The position numbers and the translations under genes are program-made. Shown here in pieces: positions 43,230 through 54,586 of a stretch of 64,000 nucleotides of DNA (the stretch's first letter is position 1; each line of letters begins with the position of its first letter). The stretch lies in contig CM059199.1 of NCBI GenBank assembly GCA_030323885.1, forward strand, positions 41,362,590-41,426,589, in the 5' to 3' direction. The notes under the pieces are model-generated. The model was not told where the DNA came from. It saw only the letters and a list, made by a program, of their open reading frames with translations, and searched no databases. This DNA is from Branchipolynoe longqiensis (Eukaryota; Annelida; Polychaeta; Phyllodocida; Polynoidae).

Positions 43230-43310
43230 CCCTGTTCCTGATCCTCAGTTGCTAATATTGGTGTTGGCACCACTCCAGGATATGTCTAACCCGTGGGTTT
43301 TGAGATAAGC

Positions 43311-43575
43311 CCCACCGCCACCACCACCACCACCACCACCCCCACCGCCACCACCACCGCCACCACCACCACCACCGCCGCCACCACCACCACCACCACC
43401 ACCCCCACCGCCACCACGCACCACCACCACCGCCACCACCACCACCACCACCACCACCGCCACCGCCACCACCACCACCAACCACCACCCCCACCGCCAC
43501 CACCACCACCACCACCACCACCACCACCACCACCCCCACCGCCACCACCACCACCACCACACACCACCACCACCA
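43311..43575. repeat. (CCA/CCG)n microsatellite
   Basis: About 265 bp of CCACCA and CCGCCA triplets. Gives Gly/Trp/Val- and Thr/Pro/His-rich frames in all readings; none is a gene. Confidence 0.95.
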
Positions 43576-43589
43576 ACCCCTCCCTCTCC

Positions 43590-43665
43590 CGGACGGTGGC
43601 CCAACTGGTAGAGCGTAGGCCACTGGTGAGGGAGATTTGGAGTTTGATTCCCGGTGTGGCAGCAA
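43590..43665 (+). mobile_element. isolated tRNA-like SINE head
   Basis: GGTGGCCCAACTGGTAGAGC (A-box-like) and GTTTGATTCCCGG (B-box-like). No matching body follows. Confidence 0.5.
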
Positions 43666-43679
43666 ACCCCTGGAAATTG

Positions 43680-44015
43680 CAGATCCCGGGATTTGAGATT
43701 TACTAGGAAATCACAAACACCCCTGGAAATTGCAAACCCCCCATGCTTTGTAGCATTTATCACCACAAGCATGGCAGCTATAGGCCTATGTTAAATTTTG
43801 AACTTCTACCAGATCTGGGGATAACATGGATTCAAGGAGGATCAAGATGGATTAATTGATTAGTTTTGATGTCATACCAGGCCAGGGGGGATATGTGATT
43901 TCCTAGGAAATTGCAAACCCCCCATGCCCATATATGGCATGGGGGTTTGCGATTTCCTAGGAAATCACAAGTGGGGGTTTGCGATTTACAGGGTTTACGA
44001 TTTCCTGCTACACCG
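43680..44015. repeat. GATTTCCTAGGAAAT / AAACCCCC repeat cluster with a 74-bp hairpin
   Basis: Repeated GGAAATTGCAAACCCC motifs in both orientations. The core 43895-43968 is a near-perfect inverted repeat around CATATAT, and each arm contains a CCTAGG palindrome. Confidence 0.8.
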
Positions 44016-44284
44016 GTCGAGTCAATCCAATGACTTACAACATTAATAGTTCTCATTTCTTAGCACAATTCAGGCCAAAATGAAACCATGACTACCAGGT
44101 TTTAGCTGGAGCAACCATCATTCTGATGATCAAATCCATTTGTATCGCAGTAATCAACTAATTCCCTATATTCAATATGGAATTGATAGAATTTCCCTGT
44201 AAAGAACAACATCAACTTCTATTTTATAGTGGACAACTGAAAGAAATTCATTGCCTTTTGTACCTGAACTATTCATATATATCT

Positions 44285-44905
44285 ATATACGAAGAGTTCA
44301 GGCGCAGAATCCCGTGAACCCCAATCCAAATATTGAATTAAAATAAATTATATTTACCTGAGGGTAATTGTAATTCTCACTAATTCCCAATTTCTTGTGA
44401 TTTTTTAAAATTGATTTTTTAATGAAGCTGTGTTTATACTGTCCATAGCATGTAAGCTTGAGTGGTTGGGCTTGTCTTCAATGCTGGCCAGTTGTAGTAG
44501 TGGTTTAATCTTATCACACAGGAGGAGGTGATAAGATGTTTTTGTTTCTCCCACAGTAGCAGGTACATGGTGATTATTTAGTATCTGTAGATGTTTGAGC
44601 ATGTTTTGTGTTGGGTTTGGCTATCCAAGGTCGATCTGAAATAGGGATAGACTGCGAGGTAGCTGTTAGGCATGGCAGCTAAGGGTGTTCTTGGCTCATA
44701 GATGTTTGAGCTTGTTTTTGTGTTGGGTTTGGATATACAAGGTCGATCCGAAATAGGGAAGGACCATTATATAGCTAATGGCTAGATGAACTTGTTATGG
44801 AGCAATGAACAAAAAAAAATCAACCTTTTGAAGGTTTGATTCAAATGTTTATCTAATTTTGTTGATTTGTGTTTAGATGGTTTTGCACCTGAACTCCTCA
44901 TATAA
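44285..44905. mobile_element. GAGTTCAGG foldback family, copy 3, with internal insertion
   Basis: Left GAAGAGTTCAGGCGCAGAAT, right GGTTTTGCACCTGAACTCCTC. About 350 extra bases (44400-44760) include a direct duplication around GTTGGGTTTGGATATACAAGG with AGGTCGATCYGAAATAGGGA. Confidence 0.7.
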
Positions 44906-44929
44906 TGAATACCTCCAGTACATCATTTC

Positions 44930-45430
44930 ATGTGAAATTATCTCGAACTTGCCCCAGCTGCTGTGTTTTCACATTTGCTAAATTTGTTAGCGCCGATTTA
45001 TTAGCGAAGCAGGCCCTGATAACTGAGGCTGGGAGTGATAGTTGGTTGGTTGTTAGAATTTTACTTCCTGGCAACATCTAAGGTCATATCAGGACAGTGC
45101 ACACTCATGGTGACTTTATAGTGCTTCCTCACTGGGAAATCAGGCCGCCAGCACTGTGACCCGATATCCCACTCAGTCACATGTGGCTGACTGAGTGATG
45201 AGGGAAAGGAGGGATATTGCTGGTTATTATATTCATCTTACACAACATATATATATATATATATATATCTATATAAATGTCATGAATATCTCAAGTACAT
45301 AATTTCATGTGAAATTATCTTGGTCCCTGCCACAGCTGTTGTGTTTTTACATTTGTTAAAACTGATTAATTAAACAATAGGTGGCGCCGATTTCTTAGCG
45401 AAGCAGGCCCAGTCGGCTGAAGAGGCTGGA
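44930..45430. repeat. direct duplication of about 110 bp around a SINE fragment
   Basis: ATTTCATGTGAAATTATCT ... TTAGCGAAGCAGGCCC occurs at 44930-45025 and again at 45298-45413, same orientation. A minus-strand SINE fragment (45045-45190) and a TA run lie between. Confidence 0.75.
45045..45190 (-). mobile_element. SINE fragment (tail and part of body)
   Basis: TTTACTTCCTGGCAACATCT to ATATCCCACTCAGTCACAT; the rest is missing. Confidence 0.75.
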
Positions 45431-45763
45431 GCTGTTGCACGTGACTACTCACCCAATCATCTTCCATAGCTGCTACATCGCACACTGGAGGTTTACTCAC
45501 CTGTGGGAGGAGAGTGAGAGAAAAGGGAAGCAACATCAGTTACATGTATTAGGTGAATACAGGTAGGCACCGGCTCATATACCCGCCATACCTATATGTA
45601 CAGGTGAGCTCACCCAGGAGACAGGTACACATATGGGAAGACATGTGTTTATGCATAGGGTTATCCTTTTTCAAGCTGTGCATATATACACCTAGATAAC
45701 CTGTCAGAAAGTGGGTTTTGTAGACGTATTTTAAATTCTCGTTATGCAGATTAACAGTGAATT
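45431..45763. other. no recognised gene
   Basis: Nothing recognised. Confidence 0.35.
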
Positions 45764-45867
45764 TACAGTTTTATAGTCCGATGCTTTGGAGTTTCTGTAA
45801 TTTGTGTGAGTCTTATACATAGGCGGGTACAGTGTTTGTGCATACTATACACTTCAACTTCAATCGG

Positions 45868-46215
45868 TGACCAGACGGGGTGGCTGAATGACTTGAGTGT
45901 CCGTCCCCTGATTTGGGAGATCTGGAAATCCGAACCTATGAGATTGTGGGTTAGAAACCCTGGTCGAGTCAAACCAATGACATACAAATTTATACTTGTC
46001 GCTTTCTAGTCTGGCACTCAGCATTACTAGGATAGGGCAATGACTGGTTTGATCAGTGTCAGGATAATGTGACTGAATGGGATATACGGTCATGGTGCTG
46101 GCATCCGGATTTCCCAGTGGGGCAGCACTATACAGTTGCCATGAGTACAAACTGCCACAAGTCGGTACCTGTTCTGATATGCCCTTAGATGTTGCTAGGA
46201 CGTAAAACAACAACA
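45868..46215 (+). mobile_element. tRNA-derived SINE, subfamily A, full length
   Basis: Head AGACGGGGTGGCTGAATGAC, body, and (ACAA)n tail. Confidence 0.85.
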
Positions 46216-46530
46216 AATAAACAACAACTTCAATTGGACAATATCGTAGTGTTTGTTGTAGTGGGGAGAGAGGTTGCCAACAAGGATAATATTGTGCCTA
46301 GAGGGGAACTCAACCCCACCTTTCTGCCATTATGTGACATATTAATATTATTATCCATTATTGATCATCATAATCGACGTAACTTTAGTTTCAAATAACT
46401 TTGATTTAAAATGGTTAACTTTTTAGATAATTGCAGCTTCAGCAGAAACAGGTTTATTAAATATATTAGGTATTCACTTGTATTCAGAAACAAATGTTTA
46501 ATAAGTGCATCTGTATCTAAGTTAGATATG

Positions 46531-47662
46531 TAGTGGTCTGCACTGACCTCTCAGGCAAGTAACCACATAGACAGGTAGGCGTGGGGAGTGTGTTGATATC
46601 AGGGAGCCTAGGTGGTGTAATGGTTAGCACACTGGCCCGGAATGCAAAGAGATGTGGGTTCGAGTCCCGCTCTAGGTGCAGTATTTTCCATTGTCATCAC
46701 CCCCACGACACTGGTTGCCGTGATCAGGATCCTGTACAAGCTTTGCGCTGTATGGTTGTTGAACCTACCCTGTGTATGTATGTGTTAGTGCATTGCCTGT
46801 ATGTATGTAATTGTAAGCACTAAATGACTTACAATTCCAGGGGGACGAGTGTAGTGGTCTGCACTGACCTCTCAGGCAAGTAACCACATAGACAGGTAGG
46901 CGTGGGGAGTGTGTTGATATCAGGGAGCCTAGGTGGTGTAATGGTTAGCACACTGGCCCGGAATGCAAAGAGATGTGGGTTCGAGTCCCGCTCTAGGCGC
47001 AGTATTTCCCATTGTCATCACCCCCACGACACTGGTTGCCGTGATCAGGATCCTGTACAAGCTTTGCGCTGTATGGTTGTTGAACCTACCCTGTGTTAGT
47101 GCATTGCCTGTATGTATGTAATTGTAAGCATTACAAGACTTACAATTCCTGGGGGACGAGTGTAGTGGTCTGCACTGACCTCTCAGGCAAGTAACCACAT
47201 AGACAGGTAGGCGTGGGGAGTGTGTTGATATCAGGGAGCCTAGGTGGTGTAATGGTTAGCACACTGGCCCGGAATGCAAAGAGATGTGGGTTCGAGTCCC
47301 GCTCTAGGCGCATTATTTCCCATTGTCATCACCCCCACGACACTGGTTGCCGTGATCAGGATCCTGTACAAGCTTTGCGCTGTATGGTTGTTGAACCTAC
47401 CCTGTGTATGTATGTGTTAGTGCATTGCCTGTATGTATGTAATTGTAAGCATTACAAGACTTACAATTCCAGGGGGACGAGTGTAGTGGTCTGCACTGAC
47501 CTCTCAGGCAAGTAACCACATAGACAGGTAGGCGTGGGGAGTGTGTTGATATCAGGGAGCCTAGGTGGTGTAATGGTTAGCACACTGGCCCGGAATGCAA
47601 AGAGATGTGGGTTTGAGTCCCGCTCTAGGCGCAGTATTTCTCATTGTCATCACCCCCACGAC
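46531..47662 (+). repeat. four-unit tandem array, about 320 bp per unit, each with a tRNA-like head
   Basis: Units start at 46531, 46852, 47163 and 47484 (periods 321, 311, 321; the 10-bp loss is one TGTATGTATG). The fourth is cut after CACCCCCACGACA. Each contains TAGGTGGTGTAATGGTTAGC (A-box-like) and GGGTTCGAGTCCCGCTCTAG (B-box-like) about 45 bases apart, close to tRNA Gln/Glu heads. Units are nearly identical, so the amplification is recent. The array interrupts a TTAA-family MITE; AGATAT is present on both sides. Confidence 0.9.
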
Positions 47663-47737
47663 AGATATATAGATTCAAATCTAGATAATTGTTTTGCTTT
47701 TGAAAAGTTGATATTTCATCGGACTATGCAGCTTTAA

Positions 47738-48149
47738 TTTAAAAGCCAAATCGATTTGCCTTTGGTGGTTTTTTGGAGCTAGCAATATCTAAGATCATAA
47801 CATCAAGAACCCTAGTGGGGTAAATTCGCATTCAGAATGACTTCATACTGATGCACCACTAGGAGCCATCACAGCGTGCACCATCGCACTCAGTCACATT
47901 ACGTTTATTCTATTATTGATATTTAGCAAGCCATCCGTTGCCTTATCCTCAACATTCTTTGAGTCAGCCACGATAGCGAGAAGTGCCAATGTTGCTGAAG
48001 GGCTTTGCTTTGACTTAGCCAGGGTTCGAAGTCATTGCCCTTGGTAATGGTAGCGAAAGCCAACATTCTATTCAAATTTCCTTTCTGCCTTATCATTTCT
48101 GATGAATGTCAAGTATCTGCTGGTAACCATTGATATGTTTCATTTTATA
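47738..48149. other. no recognised gene
   Basis: Possibly a very diverged SINE at 47760-48040 (AGCAATATCTAAGATCAT ... GACTTAGCCAGGGTTCGAAG, minus orientation). No gene. Confidence 0.4.
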
Positions 48150-48503
48150 TTAAAGCTGCATAGTCAGATAAAACATCAAATTTTCAAAACCAAGACCATC
48201 ATCTAGATTTTATTCTATATATCTAACTTCGATGCTGCTGCCCTTACTACGCATTTGTTGCCGCATGGAAGGGAATATTTAGTTAATTTAATAGAACGTC
48301 TTACTGCCAAAACCTACGGTGTCAACATGTTGGCATGCTTCTCAAAATTAATTTGACGTGTTTGTATTTTAAATATCTCCAAAGTTAGCCATTTAAAATA
48401 AAAGTTACTTCAAATTAACTAAGGTAGATCACAACAATCAAATTAATACACTTATCACAGAAAAATTACAGAAACACAAAACCATCGGATTATGCAACTT
48501 TAA
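48150..48503. mobile_element. TTAA-family MITE, intact ends
   Basis: TTAA (48150-48153), AGCTGCATAGTCAGATAAAA; right end ATCGGATTATGCAACT then TTAA (48500-48503). 346 bp. Confidence 0.85.
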
Positions 48504-48639
48504 GAAAGTCGAGGCAAACAATTCCCAGCCCAGTTAACCCCTATTATATCTCCATGCACTCATTAAGACACACTCACACCACGTGGTTTGGTAGGAGGGG
48601 ACGCAGTCAGAGATGGTGAGATGCGGGTTGTGTTGCAAA

Positions 48640-49146
48640 TGGTTGGCTGGTTGTTGATGTTTTACGTCCTGGCAACAATGAGGTCATATCAGGACAGGTA
48701 CCGACTTGTGACAGGGTGGACTCATTGCAACTTTACAGTGCTGCCCGACTGGGAGACCAGGCCACCGGTCATCATCATCATCATCATCATCATGCTGTTG
48801 GTTGCGATGCGACAAAGACTGTTGTCATTACTTGACTGCCGCTCTCCATTTAGTTCTCTGTTGTGAGAGTGATGTCCATGAGTCGCTCTTAATGTCTCTC
48901 AGCTTCAAGTTTCTCTTGATGGCCACCAGTACCATGACCTAATATCCCACTTAGTCACATTATCGTGACACTGAGCCAAGCAGTCCTTGCCCGATCCTAA
49001 TAATGCCAAGCATCTGATTAGAAAGCCACAAGTATAACATTTTGTCTTTGGTTTGACTCGACCAGGGTTCAAACCCATGGCTTTGAATCCCACGATCGAC
49101 CAAAATGGGAGCCGGATGCTCAACTCATTCAGCCATCCCGTCCGGT
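48640..49146 (-). mobile_element. SINE (subfamily A) interrupted by a LINE end
   Basis: Tail and first body part 48640-48768, broken after GGCCACCGG, resuming at 48921 with GGCCACCAG and continuing to a head ending near 49146. Confidence 0.8.
48769..48920 (-). mobile_element. 5'-truncated LINE 3' end inserted in a SINE
   Basis: Minus strand codes IKRNLKLRDIKSDSWTSLS and KWRAAVK-stop, the end of a LINE ORF2, followed by CAATCAACAGC-like sequence and an (ATG)n tail at 48769-48793. Flanked by GGCCACCGG and GGCCACCAG (one mismatch), a 9-bp target duplication. Confidence 0.8.
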
Positions 49147-49388
49147 CCATCCAACACTGGCAAAGCAGTGATTGCTGTCTACATGGCAGGGTCGGCCATA
49201 AGTATCTCACCTCCTCCAGCAATGTCTAGCCCTCCTAAGCCCATAATAAATAAGCAGCCATTTCCATCCAGCCCTGGTGGTCGAGGCCTGAGGGCATCGG
49301 CAGTGTGCATGGACCGAGGTGAATCGTCAGAAGACACTGCACATTCCAAAGGGCAGAGGTACTCAAACCCCACACATAGGATCATCAG

Positions 49389-49740
49389 CAAAGCTGCATA
49401 GTCCGATAAAAGTCTGAAACTTTCAAATCCAAAACAATTATCAAGATTTGACCCTACATATCTAACTTAGATACTGATGCACTTATTGGGCATTTGATCC
49501 CACAAAGAAGAGAATACTGAGCCAATTTAATATAATATGTTACTGCTGAAACCGATGGTGTCAGTGTTTTGGCATGCATGCCTAAATTAATTTGGCATGT
49601 TGTGCACTTTAAATATCTCCAAAGTTAGCTATTGAAAATGAAAGTTTCTTCAAATTAAAGTAAGGTAGATTAGAACTATCAACCTAATATATTTATCTAT
49701 CTCCAAAAATGACAGAAACTCAAAAGTGTTGGACTAGGGA
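49389..49740. mobile_element. TTAA-family MITE, eroded ends
   Basis: CAAAGCTGCATAGTCCGATA at left; family interior; right end eroded to GTGTTGGACTAGGGAA. Confidence 0.7.
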
Positions 49741-49894
49741 ACCCGAATCTTGTTGCTCTAAATAGTTCTCTGAATAGACTCTTTTCTCAGTGTCGAACAA
49801 TACTGGTATTCTAGTGGTAAAGGAGTAATCACTGTGTTCGCTTTGTGTATCATCATCTTCGTCATCATCATTAGTCTCTTAACCATGAGGATAA

Positions 49895-50255
49895 TTGGGT
49901 CACCAACGATGGTTTTGCGACCAGTTTTCTTCGATTATCCCTGTTTGCCACTCCCCTCTAGGACTTGCTGAACTCCAGGCGTGTCCATTCCGTGATTTTG
50001 TCATCTCACTTCTTCCTTTGTCCGCTTTACCTTCTTTCCCCTTTCACTGTGCATTGCGAAAGGTGGGTTTTGGCGAGACCTGCTGAATGTGAAATATGGC
50101 CATACCACTGCCGTTTGCACCGCTTTACGATCTCTAGGAGATATTTATGTGGTCTAATTGCCTGCGGGATCTTCGCTAGGACTTCCTCATTGGTAACATG
50201 GTCTTTGTCAGATTTGGCGGCAATGACATGCCGCCTTCCATCATTGCCCACTGTG
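49895..50255 (-). pseudogene. LINE ORF2 C-terminal remnant
   Basis: Minus-strand frame with VTNEEVLAKIPQAIRPHKYL, KRCKRQWYGHISHS and GLAKTHLSQCTVKGERRKGR, the conserved C-terminal region of LINE reverse transcriptases (K-R-R/K-x-x-W-x-G-H followed by a basic G-x-R-x-x-G-R). Broken by stops downstream. Different family from the GYRKRGRP end at 60333. Confidence 0.75.
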
Positions 50256-50770
50256 CCTTGGACTTATATTTGGGTGGGCGGACAAGTTTATCGGTTCACC
50301 CATCTGATTGGCCAGCAGGCTTTGTACACCTGCTCCACCACCATCCACAGCTGACCACTCTCTCTTCACTTCTCTCTGAGGCGGCAATACAAAAACCTTG
50401 CTGCCCATTGCCTCTACTATTTCACTTCTTTCTCCTTCGTAGGGGTGAAGCTATATTTGTTTCATACATTTAAACCATAGTTTTTGACTAAAGTGTATTT
50501 TATTCATCAAATAATATATCTTGTCAGCACCAGCGCACTGGTCTTCCGGCCGTACAATACAATTACTTGATACATAAATGGACCTAGTATCAGTGGTAAC
50601 TGCATGCAAATCCTGTTTGATACTAAAAGTATCATACACTTTATAAATGAAGTACCACTTCTTACCAGCACTTCCTTGTATCTGTTGATCCTTATTCGAA
50701 TGAGATTAGATTACAAGAGCACCGTGACATTACGTTAGGGGACATATAATAAGTATTCGCGATCTTTATT
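50256..50770. other. no recognised gene
   Basis: Nothing recognised. Confidence 0.35.
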
Positions 50771-50771
50771 T

Positions 50772-51212
50772 ACCTCCCTCCCGCCCCCTCCCATCTCACT
50801 CCCGCCTCCCTTCCGCCTCCCTCCCGCCTCCCTCCCACCCCCTCCTCCCTCCCACCTCCCTCTCCCTCCCTTCCTCCCCCCCCCCACTCCCTCCCGCCTC
50901 CCTCCCACCTCCCTCCCGCCTCCCTCCCGCCTCCCTTCCGCCTCCCTTCCGCCTCCCTTCCGCCTCCCTTCCGCCTCCCTCCCACCTACCTCCCCTTCCC
51001 TCCCACCTCCCTCCCCCTCCCTCCCTCCTCCCCCACCCCCCCGCCCCCTCCCGCCTCCCTCCCACCTCCGTCCCGCCTCCCTCTCGCCTCCCTCCCTCCT
51101 GCCTCCCCCCCCCTCCCGCCTGCCTCCCGCCCGCCTCCCTCTCGCCTCCCTCCCTTTTCCCTCCCTCCCGCTTCCCTCCCGACTCCCTCCCGCCTCCCTC
51201 CCGCCGCGCCTC
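50772..51212. repeat. pyrimidine-strand satellite (CCTCCCTCCCG/CCTTCCG)n
   Basis: About 440 bp of CCTCCCTCCCG-type units on the plus strand, purine only on the other strand. Gly/Arg/Glu-rich frames on the minus strand are artefacts. Confidence 0.95.
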
Positions 51213-51454
51213 CCCTAACGACCTCCCAAGGTCTAGTCCGCTTCCGATCCGCCCAGTTACCAAGGCTACCGCCACGCTGGTGTTGGGGGTGCGGGGGTGA
51301 GGGTGATGGAGGCTTGGTTGCGGGTGGGGGGTGTATCTCACAGGTGACCGAGTTCGCCAGCAGGGGGCATGCCGAGCCAATGTTAACCTCCCCGATATGA
51401 GTCGGACTCCCAGCTTGGCACAGAGGCAATGAGCTTAGCGGTCTCGGGTCGAGG

Positions 51455-51855
51455 TTCTGTGGGTAGGTTGTTCTTGTTGTTGGAATTCTATATCCTGGCA
51501 ACCTCTAAGGTCATATCAGGGCTGGTACCGACCCTGTTGGTTTGGTGGTTGGTGGAGTGTTACGTCCTGGGAACATCGAAGGTTGTATCAGGACGGGTAC
51601 CGACTTGTGACAGTGCACACTCATGGCGACTTTATAGTGCTGCTTCACTGGGAAATCAGGCCACCAGCACCATGACCTGATATGCCACTCAGTCATACTA
51701 TCCTGTTACTGGACTAGCCAGACATTGTCCTATCTTATTCATGTTTAGTGCCAAGCTAGGAAGCGACAAGTGCCATTAGTTTGACTCGACCAGGAATTGA
51801 ACTCCCGACTTCCCACATGGGAGGCCTGCGTTCTACCGATTCAGCCACTGCATCC
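51455..51855 (-). mobile_element. tRNA-derived SINE with duplicated tail
   Basis: Minus-strand copy whose tail occurs twice (TATATCCTGGCAACCTCTAAG at 51489 and TTACGTCCTGGGAACATCGAAG at 51559), followed by full body and subfamily B head ending CGATTCAGCCACTGCATCC. Confidence 0.8.
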
Positions 51856-52099
51856 ATTCAGAAAATGTGTGGATGTATGTGTGTGGATGCGTCTAAGTGT
51901 GTATGTCTCTAAATGTGTATGTGTCTATGTGGGCATTTGTGTGTTTTTAAAAGGTGCAAAGCCTGCCTAAAATACAACCTGAAGAAATGTAATCTCACAC
52001 TACAACGTGGGAATCACTGGCGAAGGAGAGGAGTTTGTGGTGTGCTTCTATTCACAAAGGCACATATCAGTTTGAAATGGATCGTAGACTTCAAGCTAA

Positions 52100-52788
52100 G
52101 AGCCCTGTTACACTACGACACATGCACCGACATAGGTGATTTTGCGGCAATACATCGGTGTACGTCGATATGTGTTACTCGAATGTTACGCATTCATTAT
52201 GTGTATGTTGGTATAAGTCGACGTATGTCAATGTTCGGCAGTATACAGCATTGCTTGTTAAGGGGTCGCGAAAGTGTTGTTCATGCACAAAATATTCAAT
52301 ATTAGACATAAGTCGATGTATGGTAGACATACTTAGGACAAACATTATTCCCTACGTATCACTACATTGACCTACGTCAGTCAGACGTAGAGCCAGTGGA
52401 AACGTACAGTCCGCATATTGACAAGGTATTGACAATGTATGGATAACATATATCTAATGTAGTCTAATGTATGTCTAACATATGTCTAACGTATGTTTGC
52501 ATTTCTCCACCCTGTCTTGATGTATGTAACGTATAAGGCGTACTTCTGCCTATCAAATTATGTATAACACATTCACCAGTATTCTGCGAGTGTACCGTGA
52601 GCGTATTGCACACTTTTTTTCGTCAGAAGGTATGTTAGCCATATGTTGGCCTTATACTCTGCTAAATTGCATATATGGTATGTATACCTCCAACTTTGCC
52701 CCCAATCCAAAATGTTAGACACATCTCGAAGAGTGATTTTCGCTGTTGGCAACATGCTTACACGATGCGTCGTAATGTGACAGGGCCA
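52100..52788. mobile_element. TWA foldback MITE (copy 4), 689 bp
   Basis: Ends GAGCCCTGTTACACTACG and CGTAATGTGACAGGGCCA, flanked by TAA at 52097-52099 and 52789-52791. Interior rich in TATGTC/GACATA and ACGTA motifs; non-coding. Confidence 0.85.
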
Positions 52789-53128
52789 TAAACAAAAGCA
52801 TCAGCAGAGGAAAGAGCATCTCCTTCACCAACTAGAGTCCCTGACTGCAGCTACACAGACGCATCCAATATACCATCACATATTCTGAGCACAAATTGGA
52901 CTCATTAGACATTGACACATTCACAACAAATGATAAGTCGCTGCCATCATCACCACCGATGGACAAACAAGAGAGAGAGAGAGATGTGTGTGTGGCAACT
53001 GTATGGTAAACTGGTCACATTGGACAACTATCATTTGTGAGTGTTTTATGTTGTCTGTGTAGTAGATGGCCAAGGAGGGGAAATTTCAATTGCAGACACT
53101 CGGTCTTCCTCATTCCCGTATCCTTGTA

Positions 53129-53305
53129 CAGTCAAATTTCTCTAAATAGACCGACCTTGGAACCAACTTTAAGTGGTCGACTTAGGGAGATGGTCGGTTT
53201 ACGGAGTTAGAATATGGTCGCAATGGTATTGTTGGGACCTAAATAAAGCGATCGACATAGGGGAGGGTCGATCTGTGGAGGTGGTCAGTTATGGAGGTTG
53301 TACTG
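53129..53305. mobile_element. 177-bp Tc1/mariner-pogo-like MITE, TA duplication
   Basis: Ends CAGTCAAATTTCTCTAAATA and the inverse of CAGTACAACCTCCATAACTG, flanked by TA (53127-53128 and 53306-53307). Interior repeats GGTCGATCTGTGGAGGTGGTC. Ends differ from the 8183/11381 family. Confidence 0.8.
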
Positions 53306-53307
53306 TA

Positions 53308-53440
53308 ATGCCAAACACCAGGCTAGTTAGCGACAAGTATCAATTTTCAAGTTAGTGGTTTGACTAGTCCAGGGATGGTTCAAACCCCACTACATAGCAA
53401 AACGGGAGGCAGGGCGGGGCGCTCATCTAACTACCTGATT
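53308..53440 (-). mobile_element. SINE head fragment
   Basis: Minus-strand linker and head only (CACCAGGCTAGTTAGCGACA to GGGGCGCTCATCTAACTACC). Confidence 0.65.
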
Positions 53441-54003
53441 ACTGTGATGGGATCGGGATGGTGATATGAATAGGCAGAGTGTGGGGGTGCGGGGGGGGGG
53501 CTACATCTGTTAGGAATACTATCTAAGGGCATGTACCTATAGACTGTTCGCTTGTGGCATGTTCCCTTGTTCCGTGTGTCATGTGAGTGGGAACATGGAG
53601 AATGAACATGTTCATTGCCTGGCTGGTGCGTCACAAGATCGGAAGCGCCACAAAGGGAAGAGTCGATGGATAGATGGCCGAACACGCAGCTAGAATGAAA
53701 TAACATGTACTTGCTATTAATAGAGGAAGTCCATTTTAATTGACCTGGATTCATATGCTTTCATGAGAAAAGCTATGAATATTGAAAAGTTTGTGTTTCT
53801 TTTTATATATCCCTTATCTACTTCTGCTATCCTGGTAGGTTCAGTGTCTGAAACATCCACAAGAAGACAACATTGTACTCAACATGGTTTCTTTAATCTC
53901 AACATAGTTACTACAGGCATATATGTACATGGTCTGGACTGGCTGGTGTCTGCGGTGAAGAGAGAGAGCATGTGACTTGCACCCTTATTTATGGATTTAA
54001 ATC
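53441..54003. other. no recognised gene
   Basis: Nothing recognised. Confidence 0.35.
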
Positions 54004-54222
54004 CGGGTATCAGTCAGGTGACCTTAGCTGGGACCTGGCAGCTTGTTGGCTGCCTAGTACCTATGCGGCCGGGTACCAGTCAGGTGACCTACTTAGCTGG
54101 TACCTGGCAGCCCATTGGCTGCAAAGTACCAATGCAGTCGGGTATCAGTCAGATGACCTAGTTAAGTCAGATGACCTAGTTAGCTGGTACCCGGCATCCT
54201 GTTGGCTGCATAGCACTAATAA
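54004..54222. repeat. three-copy tandem repeat, about 68 bp
   Basis: Units GGGTAYCAGTCAGGTGACC ... TTAGCTGGTACCTGGCAGC ... GTTGGCTGC. The third has an internal duplication of GTCAGATGACCTAGTTA. Confidence 0.85.
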
Positions 54223-54586
54223 AAGTCACCCAGAAATTCCCAAATATTTTACAATATGCTATGTACAAAAAAACAGCAAATGCAGTTTGAATTATATTGC
54301 AGACAATGATTTGTGGAAAGGAATATAAATACACAATGGACATTAGTTATACTTGTGATACTTGTTATACTCGGCTAAGCATGGTCGTAGTTTCTGTCCA
54401 TGTGTAATTTCCCTATCACTCAAACACCTTATAGATATATAGAATAATTATGTGAGACTTGGGTATAATAGAAGCATAATTCTTGTTTTGCCGAGTCCTA
54501 CAGCCTCGGCTTGTTATAGTACAGGGAGATGTAGCACTTCCTGTCGACCAATCTTTACCCAGCCTACCGAAATTATGTTATTATTA

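Larger units (their letters stand above)
45764..47737. mobile_element. TTAA-family MITE broken by a SINE and a tandem array
   Basis: Left-end fragment at about 45764-45815 (TATAGTCCGATGCTTTGGAG), interior from about 46375 (AACTTTAGTTTCAAATAAC to AAGTTAGATATG), and right part 47663-47737 ending ATCGGACTATGCAGCT then TTAA (47734-47737). A SINE and a four-unit array separate the parts. Confidence 0.7.

Noticed and set aside
43245..43772. Long Gly/Trp/Val-rich and Thr/Pro/His-rich open frames
   Set aside because: They follow from a pure CCA/CCG microsatellite with no stop codons; no gene structure.
50770..51501. Gly/Arg/Glu-rich minus-strand frames
   Set aside because: Translation of a pyrimidine satellite.
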